64,000 nt of DNA from Polynucleobacter sp. MWH-CaK5 (lineage in GTDB: Bacteria > Pseudomonadota > Gammaproteobacteria > Burkholderiales > Burkholderiaceae): contig NZ_CP061299.1 in the NCBI RefSeq assembly GCF_018687615.1, forward strand, positions 496,001 to 560,000, given 5' to 3'. The first letter of the stretch is position 1; each line of letters begins with the position of its first letter. Under the pieces are notes generated by a model, which worked only from the letters and a program-made list of their open reading frames with translations, searched no databases and was not told the DNA's origin. Made by a program: the position numbers and the translations under genes. Shown here piece after piece: positions 9,058 to 17,845 of the stretch.

Positions 9058-9999
9058 ATGGACATTCAACTTTCTTCATCAGATATTCAAGCATTCAAAA
9101 AGGCCCGCCTATTGATTGTGGGTGATGTCATGTTGGATCGTTATTGGTTTGGTGATACTGAAAGAATTTCTCCAGAAGCTCCAGTACCAGTTGTTTTAGT
9201 GAGCAAAGAAGATGAGCGTTTGGGTGGTGCTGCTAACGTTGCCAGAAATGCCGCAAGTGTAGGTGCTCAAATTTCAATATTGGGTGTTGTTGGCGATGAT
9301 GAGCCTGGTAAAGTGGTTGAGCGCTTGTTACAAGAGCAAGGTGTTAAAAGTTATTTGCAGCGCGATCCCAGCTTAAGAACTACGGTCAAATTAAGAGTGG
9401 TTGCTCGTCAACAACAGTTGATTCGTTTGGATTTTGAAAAAGCTCCGACCCATGAGGCTTTGTTGAGTAAATTAGAGCAATTCCAATCTTTGCTAAATGA
9501 AGTGGATGCAGTGATCTTCTCTGATTACGGTAAGGGCGGATTAACTCATGTCACCCAAATGATTGCTGCTGCAAAGGCAGCTGGTAAGTTTGTGCTTGTG
9601 GATCCTAAAGGCGATGATTACAGCAAATACCAGTCGGCCTCAATGATCACACCTAATCGGTCAGAACTTCGTGAAGTTGTTGGACGTTGGAAGGATGAAG
9701 CTGATTTAACCCAAAAAGCACAATCATTAAGAGAAAAGCTAAAACTTGAGGCTTTACTTTTGACCAGGTCTGAAGAGGGTATGAGCTTGTTCACAGCCAA
9801 GGGCGTTGAGTATGTCAAGGCTCAAGCCAGGGAAGTATTTGATGTCTCAGGTGCTGGAGATACAGTGATCGCGACTATGGCGGTAGCCTTGGCCGCAGGT
9901 TGGGCGCCTGCTAAGGCCATGGCTTTAGCAAATAAAGCCGGTGGTATCGTGGTGGGTAAACTAGGTACTGCAACTGTTTCATTAGAGGAATTGCAATGA
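9058..9999 (+). CDS. hldE: D-glycero-beta-D-manno-heptose-7-phosphate kinase (RfaE domain I only)
   Basis: 313 residues, PfkB/ribokinase fold. LIVGDVMLDRYWFG and ERISPEAPVPV near the start and DVSGAGDTV at 262-270 with catalytic D268 identify the heptose kinase. The cytidylyltransferase half of bifunctional HldE is missing, so this is the split form (RfaE1/HldA type) and a separate RfaE2 must be encoded outside the window. It supplies heptose 1,7-bisphosphate for the LPS inner core. ATGA overlap with hldD. Confidence 0.92.
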   Translation: MDIQLSSSDIQAFKKARLLIVGDVMLDRYWFGDTERISPEAPVPVVLVSKEDERLGGAANVARNAASVGAQISILGVVGDDEPGKVVERLLQEQGVKSYLQRDPSLRTTVKLRVVARQQQLIRLDFEKAPTHEALLSKLEQFQSLLNEVDAVIFSDYGKGGLTHVTQMIAAAKAAGKFVLVDPKGDDYSKYQSASMITPNRSELREVVGRWKDEADLTQKAQSLREKLKLEALLLTRSEEGMSLFTAKGVEYVKAQAREVFDVSGAGDTVIATMAVALAAGWAPAKAMALANKAGGIVVGKLGTATVSLEELQ

Positions 10000-11015
10000 C
10001 ATACATTGTGACTGGCGCAGCAGGATTTGTTGGCGCAAATATTATTCAAGGTTTTAATGCCCGAGGCATTAAAAATATCATTGCTGTTGATGAGCTAAAT
10101 CCAGCTGATAAATACCGCAATTTGGCTGATTTAGAGATTGCTGATTATTTCGATAAATCTGAATTTTTGTCAGCTTTTTCCAAGGGTCATTTTGGTAAGG
10201 TCACAGCCGTGTTTCATGAGGGTGCTTGTTCAGACACCATGGAAACTGATGGCCAATACATGATGGCGAATAACTACCGTTATTCAATTGATCTATTGGA
10301 CATTTGCACCGAACATCACGTACCTTTTTTATATGCATCATCTGCAGCCACCTATGGTGGTTCTGATGTGTTTAAAGAGGATCGCCAATTTGAGAAGCCA
10401 TTGAACGTTTACGGCTATTCCAAGTTTTTGTTTGATCAGGTAGTTCGTCAGCGTTTACAAGACGAAGCCACAACCGCTCAAGTGGTTGGGTTCAGATACT
10501 TTAATGTTTATGGACCTAGAGAATCACACAAGGGTCGCATGGCTTCAGTTGCTTTTCATCATTACCATCAATTCATGGAATCCAATTTGGTTAAATTGTT
10601 CGGTGAATATGATGGCTACAAAGAAGGTGAGCAAAAGAGAGACTTTGTTTCTGTAGAAGATGTGGTCAAGGTGAATTTATTTTTCCATGATCACCCAGAA
10701 AAAAGTGGCATATTTAATTTAGGCACCGGACGTGCACAACCATTCAATGATGTGGCCAAATCAGTGATCAACTCTTTGAGAAAAATCCATGGGCACGCCG
10801 AACTCTCTTTGTCTGATTTGGTTGATGAAAGATTGCTTGAGTATGTTCCTTTCCCGGAAGCTCTGAAAGGCAAGTACCAGTCATTCACCCAAGCTGATTT
10901 AACAAATTTGAGAGCTGCAGGCTACAAAGACGACTTCCTAACGGTTGAGCAGGGCGTCAGCAAATACATGGCATGGTTGTCAGAAAATTCTGATTTTCTT
11001 GCACAGCCCATGTAA
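9996..11015 (+). CDS. hldD: ADP-L-glycero-D-manno-heptose 6-epimerase
   Basis: 339 residues, short-chain dehydrogenase-like epimerase. TGAAGFVG at 6-13 binds NADP, the catalytic YxxxK appears as YGYSK, and FHEGACSDTMETDG and RYFNVYGPRE are typical HldD blocks. It converts ADP-D,D-heptose to ADP-L,D-heptose, last step before core assembly. Coupled to hldE by a 4-bp overlap and followed by a strong terminator. Confidence 0.96.
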   Translation: MTYIVTGAAGFVGANIIQGFNARGIKNIIAVDELNPADKYRNLADLEIADYFDKSEFLSAFSKGHFGKVTAVFHEGACSDTMETDGQYMMANNYRYSIDLLDICTEHHVPFLYASSAATYGGSDVFKEDRQFEKPLNVYGYSKFLFDQVVRQRLQDEATTAQVVGFRYFNVYGPRESHKGRMASVAFHHYHQFMESNLVKLFGEYDGYKEGEQKRDFVSVEDVVKVNLFFHDHPEKSGIFNLGTGRAQPFNDVAKSVINSLRKIHGHAELSLSDLVDERLLEYVPFPEALKGKYQSFTQADLTNLRAAGYKDDFLTVEQGVSKYMAWLSENSDFLAQPM

Positions 11016-11057
11016 GCATTAAAAAAACGTCAACCACCGGTTGGTCGACTCGTTATG

Positions 11058-11090
11058 AAAAAGCTCCATCAATCGATGGGGCTTTTTCTT
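11058..11090 (+). terminator. Rho-independent terminator after hldD
   Basis: A 13-bp stem (11058-11070 with 11075-11087, one G-T pair) with loop AATC; the 3' arm ends in five T followed by CTT. It is preceded by a short second hairpin, CAACC 11031-11035 / GGTTG 11039-11043. Confidence 0.9.
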
Positions 11091-11103
11091 TAAAGGAGTC
11101 TGA

Positions 11104-11598
11104 ATGTTTTCAAAAGTATTACAACCAATTATCAATTTCATCATGGCAGCTTTTGTGGGCCTGTTTTTATTCAGCGGTCATGCCTTGGCAAAGGTGGAAA
11201 TTAATTCAGCCGATCAGGCAGCCCTGGAGTCTGTTCGAGGTTTGGGCCCATCGAAAGCAAAGGCTATTTTGCTTGAGCGAAAAAAGAATGGGCCATTCAA
11301 GGATTCGGCTGATTTACATACCAGGGTCAAAGGTATTGGTGAGAAAACCGTTGAACGCTTGATGCAAAATGGTTTAACGATCAACAATAAAACTGTTGCT
11401 GCACCAAATAAAGACAAGTCCAAGAACAGCGCCAAAGAAGCCTCTTCTAAAAGATCTTCAGATAAAGAAAAAGAAGGCGCCAAGAAAGCGAAGTCAGAAA
11501 AAGCCAGTTCAGAAAAACCAGCGAAGCAAAGTAGAAAAGCTAAAGAAGACACAAAGCAAGGCAAGCAAAATAATCAGAGAGGTAAAGAAGCTTCCTAA
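11104..11598 (+). CDS. ComEA-like helix-hairpin-helix DNA-binding protein
   Basis: 164 residues. A signal peptide or membrane anchor (about 8-29, ending SGHALA) precedes a compact HhH domain, VEINSADQAALESVRGLGPS to IGEKTVERLMQNGL. The last 65 residues are almost only Lys, Ser, Ala, Glu and look disordered. Family members bind incoming DNA in the periplasm during natural transformation or are small secreted DNA-binding proteins. The long basic tail is unusual and would add non-specific DNA affinity; this is inference. Confidence 0.8.
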   Translation: MFSKVLQPIINFIMAAFVGLFLFSGHALAKVEINSADQAALESVRGLGPSKAKAILLERKKNGPFKDSADLHTRVKGIGEKTVERLMQNGLTINNKTVAAPNKDKSKNSAKEASSKRSSDKEKEGAKKAKSEKASSEKPAKQSRKAKEDTKQGKQNNQRGKEAS

Positions 11599-11622
11599 GC
11601 CCATAAGCTTATAAGGAATTGG

Positions 11623-11664
11623 CATATGACCTTGTTCAAAATACATTAAGATAGGGGTCATATG
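11623..11664 (+). promoter_or_regulatory. Inverted repeat enclosing the cysM ribosome binding site and start codon
   Basis: CATATGACC (11623-11631) and GGTCATATG (11656-11664) are a perfect 9-bp inverted repeat with a 24-nt loop. The right arm ends with the cysM ATG (11662-11664) and the only SD-like purines (AGGGG, 11653-11657) are partly in the stem. It could fold in mRNA and hide the start, or be a DNA operator. Confidence 0.5.
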
Positions 11665-12579
11665 TCTACTTCACGTCCAAACTATCCGACCATTGCCCAA
11701 ACTGTTGGCCATACACCATTGGTGCGTTTACAGCGCATACCTGGAGCAGGCAATGCAGAACGAAACAACGTTATTTTGGGCAAGTTAGAGGGTAATAATC
11801 CAGCTGGATCGGTCAAGGATCGACCAGCTTTATCCATGTTCATGCGCGCTGAAGAGCGTGGGGATATCAGTCCTGGCGATACCCTGATTGAAGCAACCAG
11901 TGGTAACACTGGTATTGCCTTGGCTATGGTTGCAGCCATCCTGGGTTACAAGATGATTTTGGTGATGCCTGAGAATCAAAGTATTGAGCGCCGTCAAAGC
12001 ATGGCAGCTTATGGCGCTGAATTGATTCTGACTCCGGCCACAGGTGGCATGGAGTATGCAAGAGATTACGCTGAGCAACTACAAAAAGATGGCAAGGGGA
12101 AAATCCTTGATCAGTTTGGCAATAAAGATAATCCCAAGGCTCATATTGAATCAACAGGTCCTGAGATTTGGGAAGATACCCAAGGTCAAGTGACGCACTT
12201 TGTTTCAGCGATGGGTACCACAGGAACAATCACTGGTGTTTCGGTCTATCTCAAAAAGAAGAACGCAAATATTCAAATCATCGGGGCTCAGCCAGAAGAC
12301 GGTTCTCAAATACCTGGTATTCGTAAGTGGTCTCCTGAATACATTCCTAAAATCTATGCTGATGCAAAGGTTGATCGCATTGAATACGTGAGTCAAGCTG
12401 CGGCTGAAGACATGGCCCGTCGATTGGCAAGAGAAGAAGGTATCTTTTGCGGTATCTCGGCAGCAGGAGCTTTGGTAGTAGCTTTGAGGGTTGCGGAGAG
12501 AATTGAAAACGCCACGATCGTTTTCATTGTCTGTGATCGCGGTGACCGTTATTTATCAACAGGCGTTTTTCCAGCTTAA
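11662..12579 (+). CDS. cysM: Cysteine synthase B (O-acetylserine sulfhydrylase, CysM type)
   Basis: 305 residues, fold-type II PLP enzyme. The PLP lysine is K52 in GSVKDR, the phosphate-binding loop TSGNTG follows near residue 80, and GTTGTITG and a C-terminal ISAAGAL are present. It makes cysteine from O-acetylserine and sulfide or thiosulfate. The shortened, basic substrate loop favours CysM over CysK. Thiosulfate use would link it to the YeeE-type sulfur transporter at the end of the window; that link is inferred. Confidence 0.9.
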   Translation: MSTSRPNYPTIAQTVGHTPLVRLQRIPGAGNAERNNVILGKLEGNNPAGSVKDRPALSMFMRAEERGDISPGDTLIEATSGNTGIALAMVAAILGYKMILVMPENQSIERRQSMAAYGAELILTPATGGMEYARDYAEQLQKDGKGKILDQFGNKDNPKAHIESTGPEIWEDTQGQVTHFVSAMGTTGTITGVSVYLKKKNANIQIIGAQPEDGSQIPGIRKWSPEYIPKIYADAKVDRIEYVSQAAAEDMARRLAREEGIFCGISAAGALVVALRVAERIENATIVFIVCDRGDRYLSTGVFPA

Positions 12580-12614
12580 CTAAATTTGCTTTAGCCTTAA
12601 GCGTTTAATTGACT

Positions 12615-13862
12615 TTATCTGCTGACTGACTTGTTGCTTGATTTGCTGCCAGACGTGCCTGTTGAATTACTTTTTTTCGCAGCTTTGTTAGGTTTCTTTT
12701 TCGTCTTCTTAGCAACATCATTGGCCGGTTTAGGATCATCTAAAGCTTCAGCAAACTCCGCGACTGATTGAGCATAAAAGAAGCTGCGGTTGTAATCGCA
12801 GATGGCTAAGAAGTTACGCAGACCAATCACGTAGCGAACATCGGTGCCGCCATTATTGGCAGGGCTTGGTAAGTCAACGATCAAGCTTGGTGTGTTTGCA
12901 GGTAGCGAGCTTTGTTTCATTAAGCCTTGATTGATCAGATCGCCTAATTGAAGCTTTGCTTTTGGTTCGCCATCAGCCAAACGTGTGGCATTGTCTTGTG
13001 CGGTTTGAGTGCTCTCAATCTCAAGATAAATAGGCTCGTCTTGAACCCAGCCATGCACTTTTAAGAAGTTGGCAACGCTGGCAATCGCGTCTTGTGGCGA
13101 ATTTCTTAAATCGATCTTGCCATCTTTATTGCCATCCACAGCAAAGCGCCTAATGCTGCCCGGCATGAACTGAGGTAAACCAATGGCGCCTGCATATGAT
13201 CCAGTTTGGTTTAAGCAAGCTTTGAATGGTTTTTCTTGGCGGTTCTCTGCCCAACAAAGCAAGATTAAGTCTTCTAACTGATTCTTGAATAAAGTTTCTC
13301 TGGCTATTTTGTTAGGGGTGTTGGGGTAGTCGAATCCAAGGGTGCTGAGAGAGTCTCGAACAGAGAAGCTTCCCATGTGGCGACCATAAATTGTTTCAAC
13401 GCCGATGATGGCAACAATGATCTCTGCTGGAACACCAGTCTCTTTTTCAGTTTTTTCAATGAAAGAACGATGGGTTGACCAAAACTTTTGACCAGCAGCT
13501 AAGCGCCTAGGTTCAACAAATCTGCTGCGATAGACTTTCCAGTTCTTTTGAAAGCCTGGAGGTGGTGGCATCACCAATTTCTTAATGGAGGGAATTGCTT
13601 TTGTATCTTCAAAAGCACGCTTTAGATCACTCATCGGAATTTGATGATTTTTAGACACCATCTCTAAAAAAGCTTGCAAGGAGTCAGGGTTGATGGACTC
13701 TGCTTGGCTCATGATTTCCGCTGAGCTGTTGTTCTGATTTGGTGTGGCTGATTGGCTGGAGTTTCCGCCGTTGAGATTGGCGCAAGATGCTAAAAAGATG
13801 GCCGAGGCTCCTCCAAGTATCAGCTTGGAAAATCTGTGTGTGAGTGATGTGGTGTTATTCAA
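12615..13862 (-). CDS. mltB: Lytic murein transglycosylase B, lipoprotein
   Basis: 415 residues. An N-terminal lipobox LASC puts the lipidated Cys at 27. The catalytic glutamate lies in IIGVETIYGR, followed by GAIGLPQFMPGS and an EF-hand-like DGNKDGKIDL, as in MltB. It cleaves peptidoglycan glycan strands at the outer membrane inner face. The start is TTG at 13862: an in-frame stop lies 24 bp upstream and no ATG would keep the signal sequence; the SD is poor, so expression may be low. The tail is Lys/Ser-rich. Confidence 0.9.
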   Translation of the reverse strand: MNNTTSLTHRFSKLILGGASAIFLASCANLNGGNSSQSATPNQNNSSAEIMSQAESINPDSLQAFLEMVSKNHQIPMSDLKRAFEDTKAIPSIKKLVMPPPPGFQKNWKVYRSRFVEPRRLAAGQKFWSTHRSFIEKTEKETGVPAEIIVAIIGVETIYGRHMGSFSVRDSLSTLGFDYPNTPNKIARETLFKNQLEDLILLCWAENRQEKPFKACLNQTGSYAGAIGLPQFMPGSIRRFAVDGNKDGKIDLRNSPQDAIASVANFLKVHGWVQDEPIYLEIESTQTAQDNATRLADGEPKAKLQLGDLINQGLMKQSSLPANTPSLIVDLPSPANNGGTDVRYVIGLRNFLAICDYNRSFFYAQSVAEFAEALDDPKPANDVAKKTKKKPNKAAKKSNSTGTSGSKSSNKSVSR

Positions 13863-13988
13863 ATCGGATATGTCTTTGGTGCTTTAAGGTAAAGGGTTAT
13901 TAGTAGCATTAAAACAGTATTTTATGACTCTAATCAATCGGTACTTTCCTCATAATTCCAGAAATCCTTAGCTAACATGCCCTCATGA

Positions 13989-14026
13989 GCCTAAAGCTCA
14001 CTTTTCAGTGTGAGAACTTTTTAGGC
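13989..14026. other. Bulged hairpin in the mltB-etfB divergent spacer
   Basis: GCCTAAA (13989-13995) pairs with TTTAGGC (14020-14026) and CTCAC (13997-14001) with GTGAG (14010-14014), leaving a one-sided bulge. The rest of the 278-bp spacer (13863-14140) is AT-rich and must hold both promoters; I see no clean consensus pair. The hairpin may be an operator or part of the etfB leader. Confidence 0.35.
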
Positions 14027-14140
14027 ATATTAAAATAAGCGCATTAGATAAGTTATTAAGCAAACCCAGTCGGTAAATCAAAATAGTTTTAATTTTTGAA
14101 ATGATTGGACTTTTGTTAACAATAAAAAATAAGAGTTTTT

Positions 14141-14890
14141 ATGAAAATTTTGGTGGCTGTTAAACGTGTCGTTGATTACAACGTCAAAGTACGAGTCAAA
14201 TCTGATCAATCAGGCGTTGATATTGCAAACGTCAAAATGAGCATGAACCCATTTGATGAAATTGCGGTTGAAGAAGCTGTCCGTCTTAAAGAGGCGGGCC
14301 TTGCAACCGAAATCGTTGCAGTTTCTTGTGGCTTAACTCAATCTCAAGAAACCATTCGTACGGCCATGGCCATCGGCGCTGACAGAGGCATCTTGGTTGA
14401 AACAGATGCCGAGCTACAGCCTTTGGCAGTCGCTAAATTATTAAAGGCCATCGTTGATAAAGAGCAGCCTGATTTAATTATCTTGGGCAAGCAAGCGATT
14501 GACGATGACAGCAATCAAACGGGCCAAATGTTGGCCGCTTTATTAAATATCTCTCAAGCAACCTTTGCTTCAAAAGTTCAGCTTGCTGATGGTAAGGCAG
14601 TCGTTACTCGTGAGGTGGATGGCGGTTTAGAAACTATTTCAATTAAGTTGCCTGCTGTGATTACCACAGATTTACGTTTGAACGAGCCTCGCTACGTCAC
14701 ATTGCCTAACATCATGAAAGCGAAAAAGAAGCCACTGGATATTTTTAAGCCAGAGGATTTATCTGTTGATGTTGCGCCGCGCATCACAACCATCAAAGTA
14801 TCAGAACCGCCAGCGCGTAGTGCTGGGGTGATGGTTCCAGACATCAAAACGTTGGTGGATAAACTTAAAAATGAAGCAAAGGTGATCTAA
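14141..14890 (+). CDS. etfB: Electron transfer flavoprotein subunit beta
   Basis: 249 residues, starting MKILVAVKRVVDYNVKVRV, with NPFDEIAVEEAVRLKE and the LGKQAIDDDSNQTGQ nucleotide-binding block. EtfB holds AMP and forms the heterodimer with EtfA that carries electrons from acyl-CoA dehydrogenases to ETF-ubiquinone oxidoreductase. etfA begins at the base after its stop, ensuring coupled synthesis. Confidence 0.97.
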   Translation: MKILVAVKRVVDYNVKVRVKSDQSGVDIANVKMSMNPFDEIAVEEAVRLKEAGLATEIVAVSCGLTQSQETIRTAMAIGADRGILVETDAELQPLAVAKLLKAIVDKEQPDLIILGKQAIDDDSNQTGQMLAALLNISQATFASKVQLADGKAVVTREVDGGLETISIKLPAVITTDLRLNEPRYVTLPNIMKAKKKPLDIFKPEDLSVDVAPRITTIKVSEPPARSAGVMVPDIKTLVDKLKNEAKVI

Positions 14891-15832
14891 ATGACTATTT
14901 TGTTAATAGCAGAACACGACAACCTTTCTCTAAAGGCTGCAACTCTTAATACCGTCGCTGCAGCTCTTGCATGCGGTGGTGATGTGCATGTTTTAGTTGC
15001 TGGACATCAAGCCGATGCCGCGGCTCAATCAGCATCATTGGTTTCTGGGGTAACAAAGGTCATTCATGTGGATGCGCCGCATCTACAACATCAGCTGGGT
15101 GAAAACTTGGCCGAGCAAATTTTGGCTCTGACTTCAGGCTCTGCTTACTCTCATATCTTGGCACCAGCCACGGCGATTGGTAAAAATACTTTGCCAAGAG
15201 TGGCAGCAAAATTAGATGTGGCTCAAGTATCTGATATCACCAGGGTGATCAGCGCTGATACTTTTGAGAGACCTATTTATGCAGGTAATGCCATCGCCAC
15301 AGTTCAATCTCGCGATGCTATTAAGGTGATCACTGTGCGAACCACTGGATTTGATCCAGTCGCCAATACTGGTGGAAATGCTGCGATTGAAAAAATCACT
15401 GCCGTTGCTGATTCAGCAATCTCTGCATTTGTTTCTAAAGAAATTAATCAATCTGATCGTCCAGAGTTGTCCGCCGCAAAAGTGGTGGTGTCTGGTGGAC
15501 GTGGTTTAGGTTCAGCAGAAAAGTACCAAGAATTGCTTGAGCCTTTGGCTGACAAATTGGGTGCTGCTTTAGGCGCATCTAGAGCAGCTGTTGATGCTGG
15601 TTATGTGCCCAATGATTATCAAGTAGGACAAACTGGAAAAATCGTAGCGCCGCAGCTTTACATTGCTGTTGGTATTTCAGGAGCTATTCAGCACTTGGCC
15701 GGCATGAAAGATTCTAAGGTGATTGTTGCGATCAACAAAGATGCTGATGCTGCTATTTTCAGTGTCGCTGATTATGGCCTTGTGGCTGATTTGTTCACAG
15801 CAGTGCCGGAGCTGATCAAAGAATTGGGTTGA
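14891..15832 (+). CDS. etfA: Electron transfer flavoprotein subunit alpha
   Basis: 313 residues. The C-terminal FAD domain shows VVSGGRGLGS, GASRAAVDAGY, QVGQTGKIVAP and GISGAIQHLAGM, the ETF-alpha signature. Partner of EtfB. Transcription ends at the hairpin 15870-15902. No acyl-CoA dehydrogenase follows, unlike in many relatives. Confidence 0.97.
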   Translation: MTILLIAEHDNLSLKAATLNTVAAALACGGDVHVLVAGHQADAAAQSASLVSGVTKVIHVDAPHLQHQLGENLAEQILALTSGSAYSHILAPATAIGKNTLPRVAAKLDVAQVSDITRVISADTFERPIYAGNAIATVQSRDAIKVITVRTTGFDPVANTGGNAAIEKITAVADSAISAFVSKEINQSDRPELSAAKVVVSGGRGLGSAEKYQELLEPLADKLGAALGASRAAVDAGYVPNDYQVGQTGKIVAPQLYIAVGISGAIQHLAGMKDSKVIVAINKDADAAIFSVADYGLVADLFTAVPELIKELG

Positions 15833-15869
15833 TCATTTGGCTGATCGAAGTTCCGATCGAAGTATTAAG

Positions 15870-15902
15870 CAAAGAGTGAGGTTCACTCACTCTTTGTTTT
15901 TA
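15870..15902 (+). terminator. Rho-independent terminator after etfA
   Basis: A perfect 11-bp stem, CAAAGAGTGAG (15870-15880) / CTCACTCTTTG (15886-15896), loop GTTCA, then TTTTTA. The gene on the other side points toward it, so it may serve both strands, but the T-run suits the plus strand. Confidence 0.93.
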
Positions 15903-15907
15903 TCTCT

Positions 15908-16348
15908 TTACTGAGATATCTTTTTGGCGGCTTCGAATTGACTGAGGAAGTGTTGTTCGAAGGCAATCGCTAAACCAATCATCAAAATGGCTGCGCCAAT
16001 CATCAAAGAAGCAATCACACACAAAATAACCAACCAGCCTGAAGAGCTTTTTTGCCCACTGTTGGCATTGAACTGAGCATCCCATCTTTCATCAGGCCGC
16101 AAACCAAAGACGATGGTGGTTAGCCAACTCGCTTCTAATGCAATAAATCCAGCAGCGGCCAAAATCCAACCCAAGGCAGAAGACATGTCACTGGCCCCTA
16201 ATAACTTCCAGCCCAAGATGCCTGCAAACAAACTGACCATTTGCAACCAAGCCCATGGACTGCCAAGACCTTTTAGATAGAAGACGTTGAAACCAGTGCC
16301 TGGAAAGAAAAGACCCAAGGCGCAAAAGAGAAGTTTATTTTTATGCAT
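15908..16348 (-). CDS. Hypothetical membrane protein, TM2-like N-terminus
   Basis: 146 residues. Four hydrophobic segments are visible (about 5-24, 32-51, 58-82, 104-130). The start KLLFCALGLFFPGTGFNVFYL resembles the TM2/NINE-type hairpin with a Gly-rich turn and FYLxG. No catalytic motif was recognised and no function is claimed. It lies tail-to-tail with etfA and is followed upstream by a separate lipoprotein gene in the same direction. Confidence 0.65.
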   Translation of the reverse strand: MHKNKLLFCALGLFFPGTGFNVFYLKGLGSPWAWLQMVSLFAGILGWKLLGASDMSSALGWILAAAGFIALEASWLTTIVFGLRPDERWDAQFNANSGQKSSSGWLVILCVIASLMIGAAILMIGLAIAFEQHFLSQFEAAKKISQ

Positions 16349-16416
16349 GGACTTATTGTATTGATTTAATTGGCCAGCGTTAAAGCCTCTGTATTAAATC
16401 CCCTTTATTAAATCCC

Positions 16417-16908
16417 TTATTTTTTAAGTGAAAAACTCAAAACTTCATTGTCACGGGTCATGATCAAGAGTCGATCACCATCACGCACCATGCTTCGGTA
16501 GTTACTTAAATAACTTAAAAATTTATATTCCAATTCGGAAGTAGCAGGATCGCAGGCTTTGCGGGTGCTGGCTATTTTTTCTAAGACGAACCCTTTGTCT
16601 CCTAGTTGAACTTGAGCGGTGTAGAGGTTGCAACCGGAGTAACCACTGACAGATTTACCATCAGGTGAGAAGTTAATGCTCACAGGGGTCTTATTTTCAC
16701 CATGTGGAATTGATCTTTGACGGGTTTTTCCATCATTAGGGCTGGTGTAATGCCATCTGATCAAGCTCCATTGGCTGGCTTGGACATCTTGAATGGCTGG
16801 AGCGTTCACGGCGTTACAAGGGGGCATGACTTGGGCGCAGGCACCCAAAAATAAGCTGGAACTGGCCAAGAGTGTCAAAAACAGGGTCGATGGTCTTAAA
16901 TTAGTCAT
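16417..16908 (-). CDS. META-domain lipoprotein (HslJ-like)
   Basis: 163 residues with a lipobox LGAC (lipidated Cys at 24). The mature part contains SINFSPDGKSVSGYSGCNLY, the META-domain core, then two more Cys and an ASTRKACD stretch. META proteins such as HslJ are envelope proteins linked to heat or novobiocin resistance; their action is unclear. ATG 16908 has AAAGG upstream on the minus strand. Divergent from rpsP with 78 bp between. Confidence 0.8.
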   Translation of the reverse strand: MTNLRPSTLFLTLLASSSLFLGACAQVMPPCNAVNAPAIQDVQASQWSLIRWHYTSPNDGKTRQRSIPHGENKTPVSINFSPDGKSVSGYSGCNLYTAQVQLGDKGFVLEKIASTRKACDPATSELEYKFLSYLSNYRSMVRDGDRLLIMTRDNEVLSFSLKK

Positions 16909-16923
16909 GCTTACCTTTAAATT

Positions 16924-16953
16924 TTGGTCTTCTGGGCAATTCTGCGATAGAAT
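16924..16953 (+). promoter_or_regulatory. Candidate sigma-70 promoter of the rpsP operon
   Basis: TTGGTC (16924-16929), 18-bp spacer, TAGAAT (16948-16953). It lies 33 bp before the rpsP start, with SD AAGGA at 16976-16980. Confidence 0.55.
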
Positions 16954-16986
16954 ACGTGGTTTATTTCAGCATTGTAAGGAAATCAC

Positions 16987-17232
16987 ATGGTCGTCATTCG
17001 ACTCGCACGTGGCGGTTCTAAAAATCGTCCATTCTTTAGCATCGTAGCTACTGACAAACGCAATCGCCGTGACTCGAACTTTATCGAGCGCATCGGTTAT
17101 TACAATCCTAGCGCAGTAGAAACTGAACAAGGTTTCCGCGTTGCTCAGGATCGTTTGACATATTGGCAAGGCGTTGGTGCTCAGTTGTCACCAACAGTAG
17201 CACGTTTACTTAAGGGTGCTCCTAAGGCCTAA
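16987..17232 (+). CDS. rpsP: 30S ribosomal protein S16
   Basis: 81 residues, MVVIRLARGGSKNRPFFSI at the start and FIERIGYYNP in the middle, both diagnostic. First gene of the conserved rpsP-rimM-trmD-rplS operon; codon bias is strong. Confidence 0.98.
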   Translation: MVVIRLARGGSKNRPFFSIVATDKRNRRDSNFIERIGYYNPSAVETEQGFRVAQDRLTYWQGVGAQLSPTVARLLKGAPKA

Positions 17233-17258
17233 GTAAGTCTTGGTTGATGGAGGCTCTC

Positions 17259-17825
17259 ATGAGTACTGCAATGAAAAGTACTGCAACGAGTTCTCCATCT
17301 GACCTAGTTCTTGTCGGGCATGTGCTCGACGCTCAAGGGATCAGAGGTTTGGTGAAAATCAAGCCTTATTCAAAAGAGCCCTTAGCTTTATTCTCAGCGC
17401 CGCTAGTTTGGTTATCTAAGCCTCCAGCCTTGGCGGACTTGGCTCGACCTATGGCAGTTAAAACTGCTAAAGAACACAGTGGGCAAATCCTTCTCGGACT
17501 AGAAGACATCAATGATCGTGATCAAGCCCTTGCCATCAAAGGCATGGCGGTTTACGTCAGTCGTGCTGACTTTCCTGAAGAGGAAGACGATAGTTTTTAT
17601 TGGGTAGACCTGATTGGTTTGCCTGTGATCAATGAGCAAGGCCAAAAATTGGGCTTGGTGGTTGATCTGATGGACAACGGCGCACAATCTATTTTGTGTG
17701 TACGCCTTGAAGGACAAAAAGAAGATCGATTGATCCCATTCATTGAATCCGTCATTAAATCAGTCAACAAAGATGCCAATGATCCAGAACGTCAAATCGT
17801 TGTGGATTGGCAACTGGACTGGTGA
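17259..17825 (+). CDS. rimM: Ribosome maturation factor RimM
   Basis: 188 residues from ATG 17259, chosen because GGAGG (17249-17253) lies 5 bp upstream; earlier in-frame TTG/ATG at 17244 and 17247 would put that SD inside the gene. LVGHVLDAQGIRGLVKIKPY opens the RimM N-domain and FYWVDLIGLPV opens the PRC-barrel domain. It assists 30S head assembly with S19. Its end overlaps the possible trmD upstream codons. Confidence 0.93.
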   Translation: MSTAMKSTATSSPSDLVLVGHVLDAQGIRGLVKIKPYSKEPLALFSAPLVWLSKPPALADLARPMAVKTAKEHSGQILLGLEDINDRDQALAIKGMAVYVSRADFPEEEDDSFYWVDLIGLPVINEQGQKLGLVVDLMDNGAQSILCVRLEGQKEDRLIPFIESVIKSVNKDANDPERQIVVDWQLDW

Positions 17826-17845
17826 TTTCTTTATCTGATGAAGCC

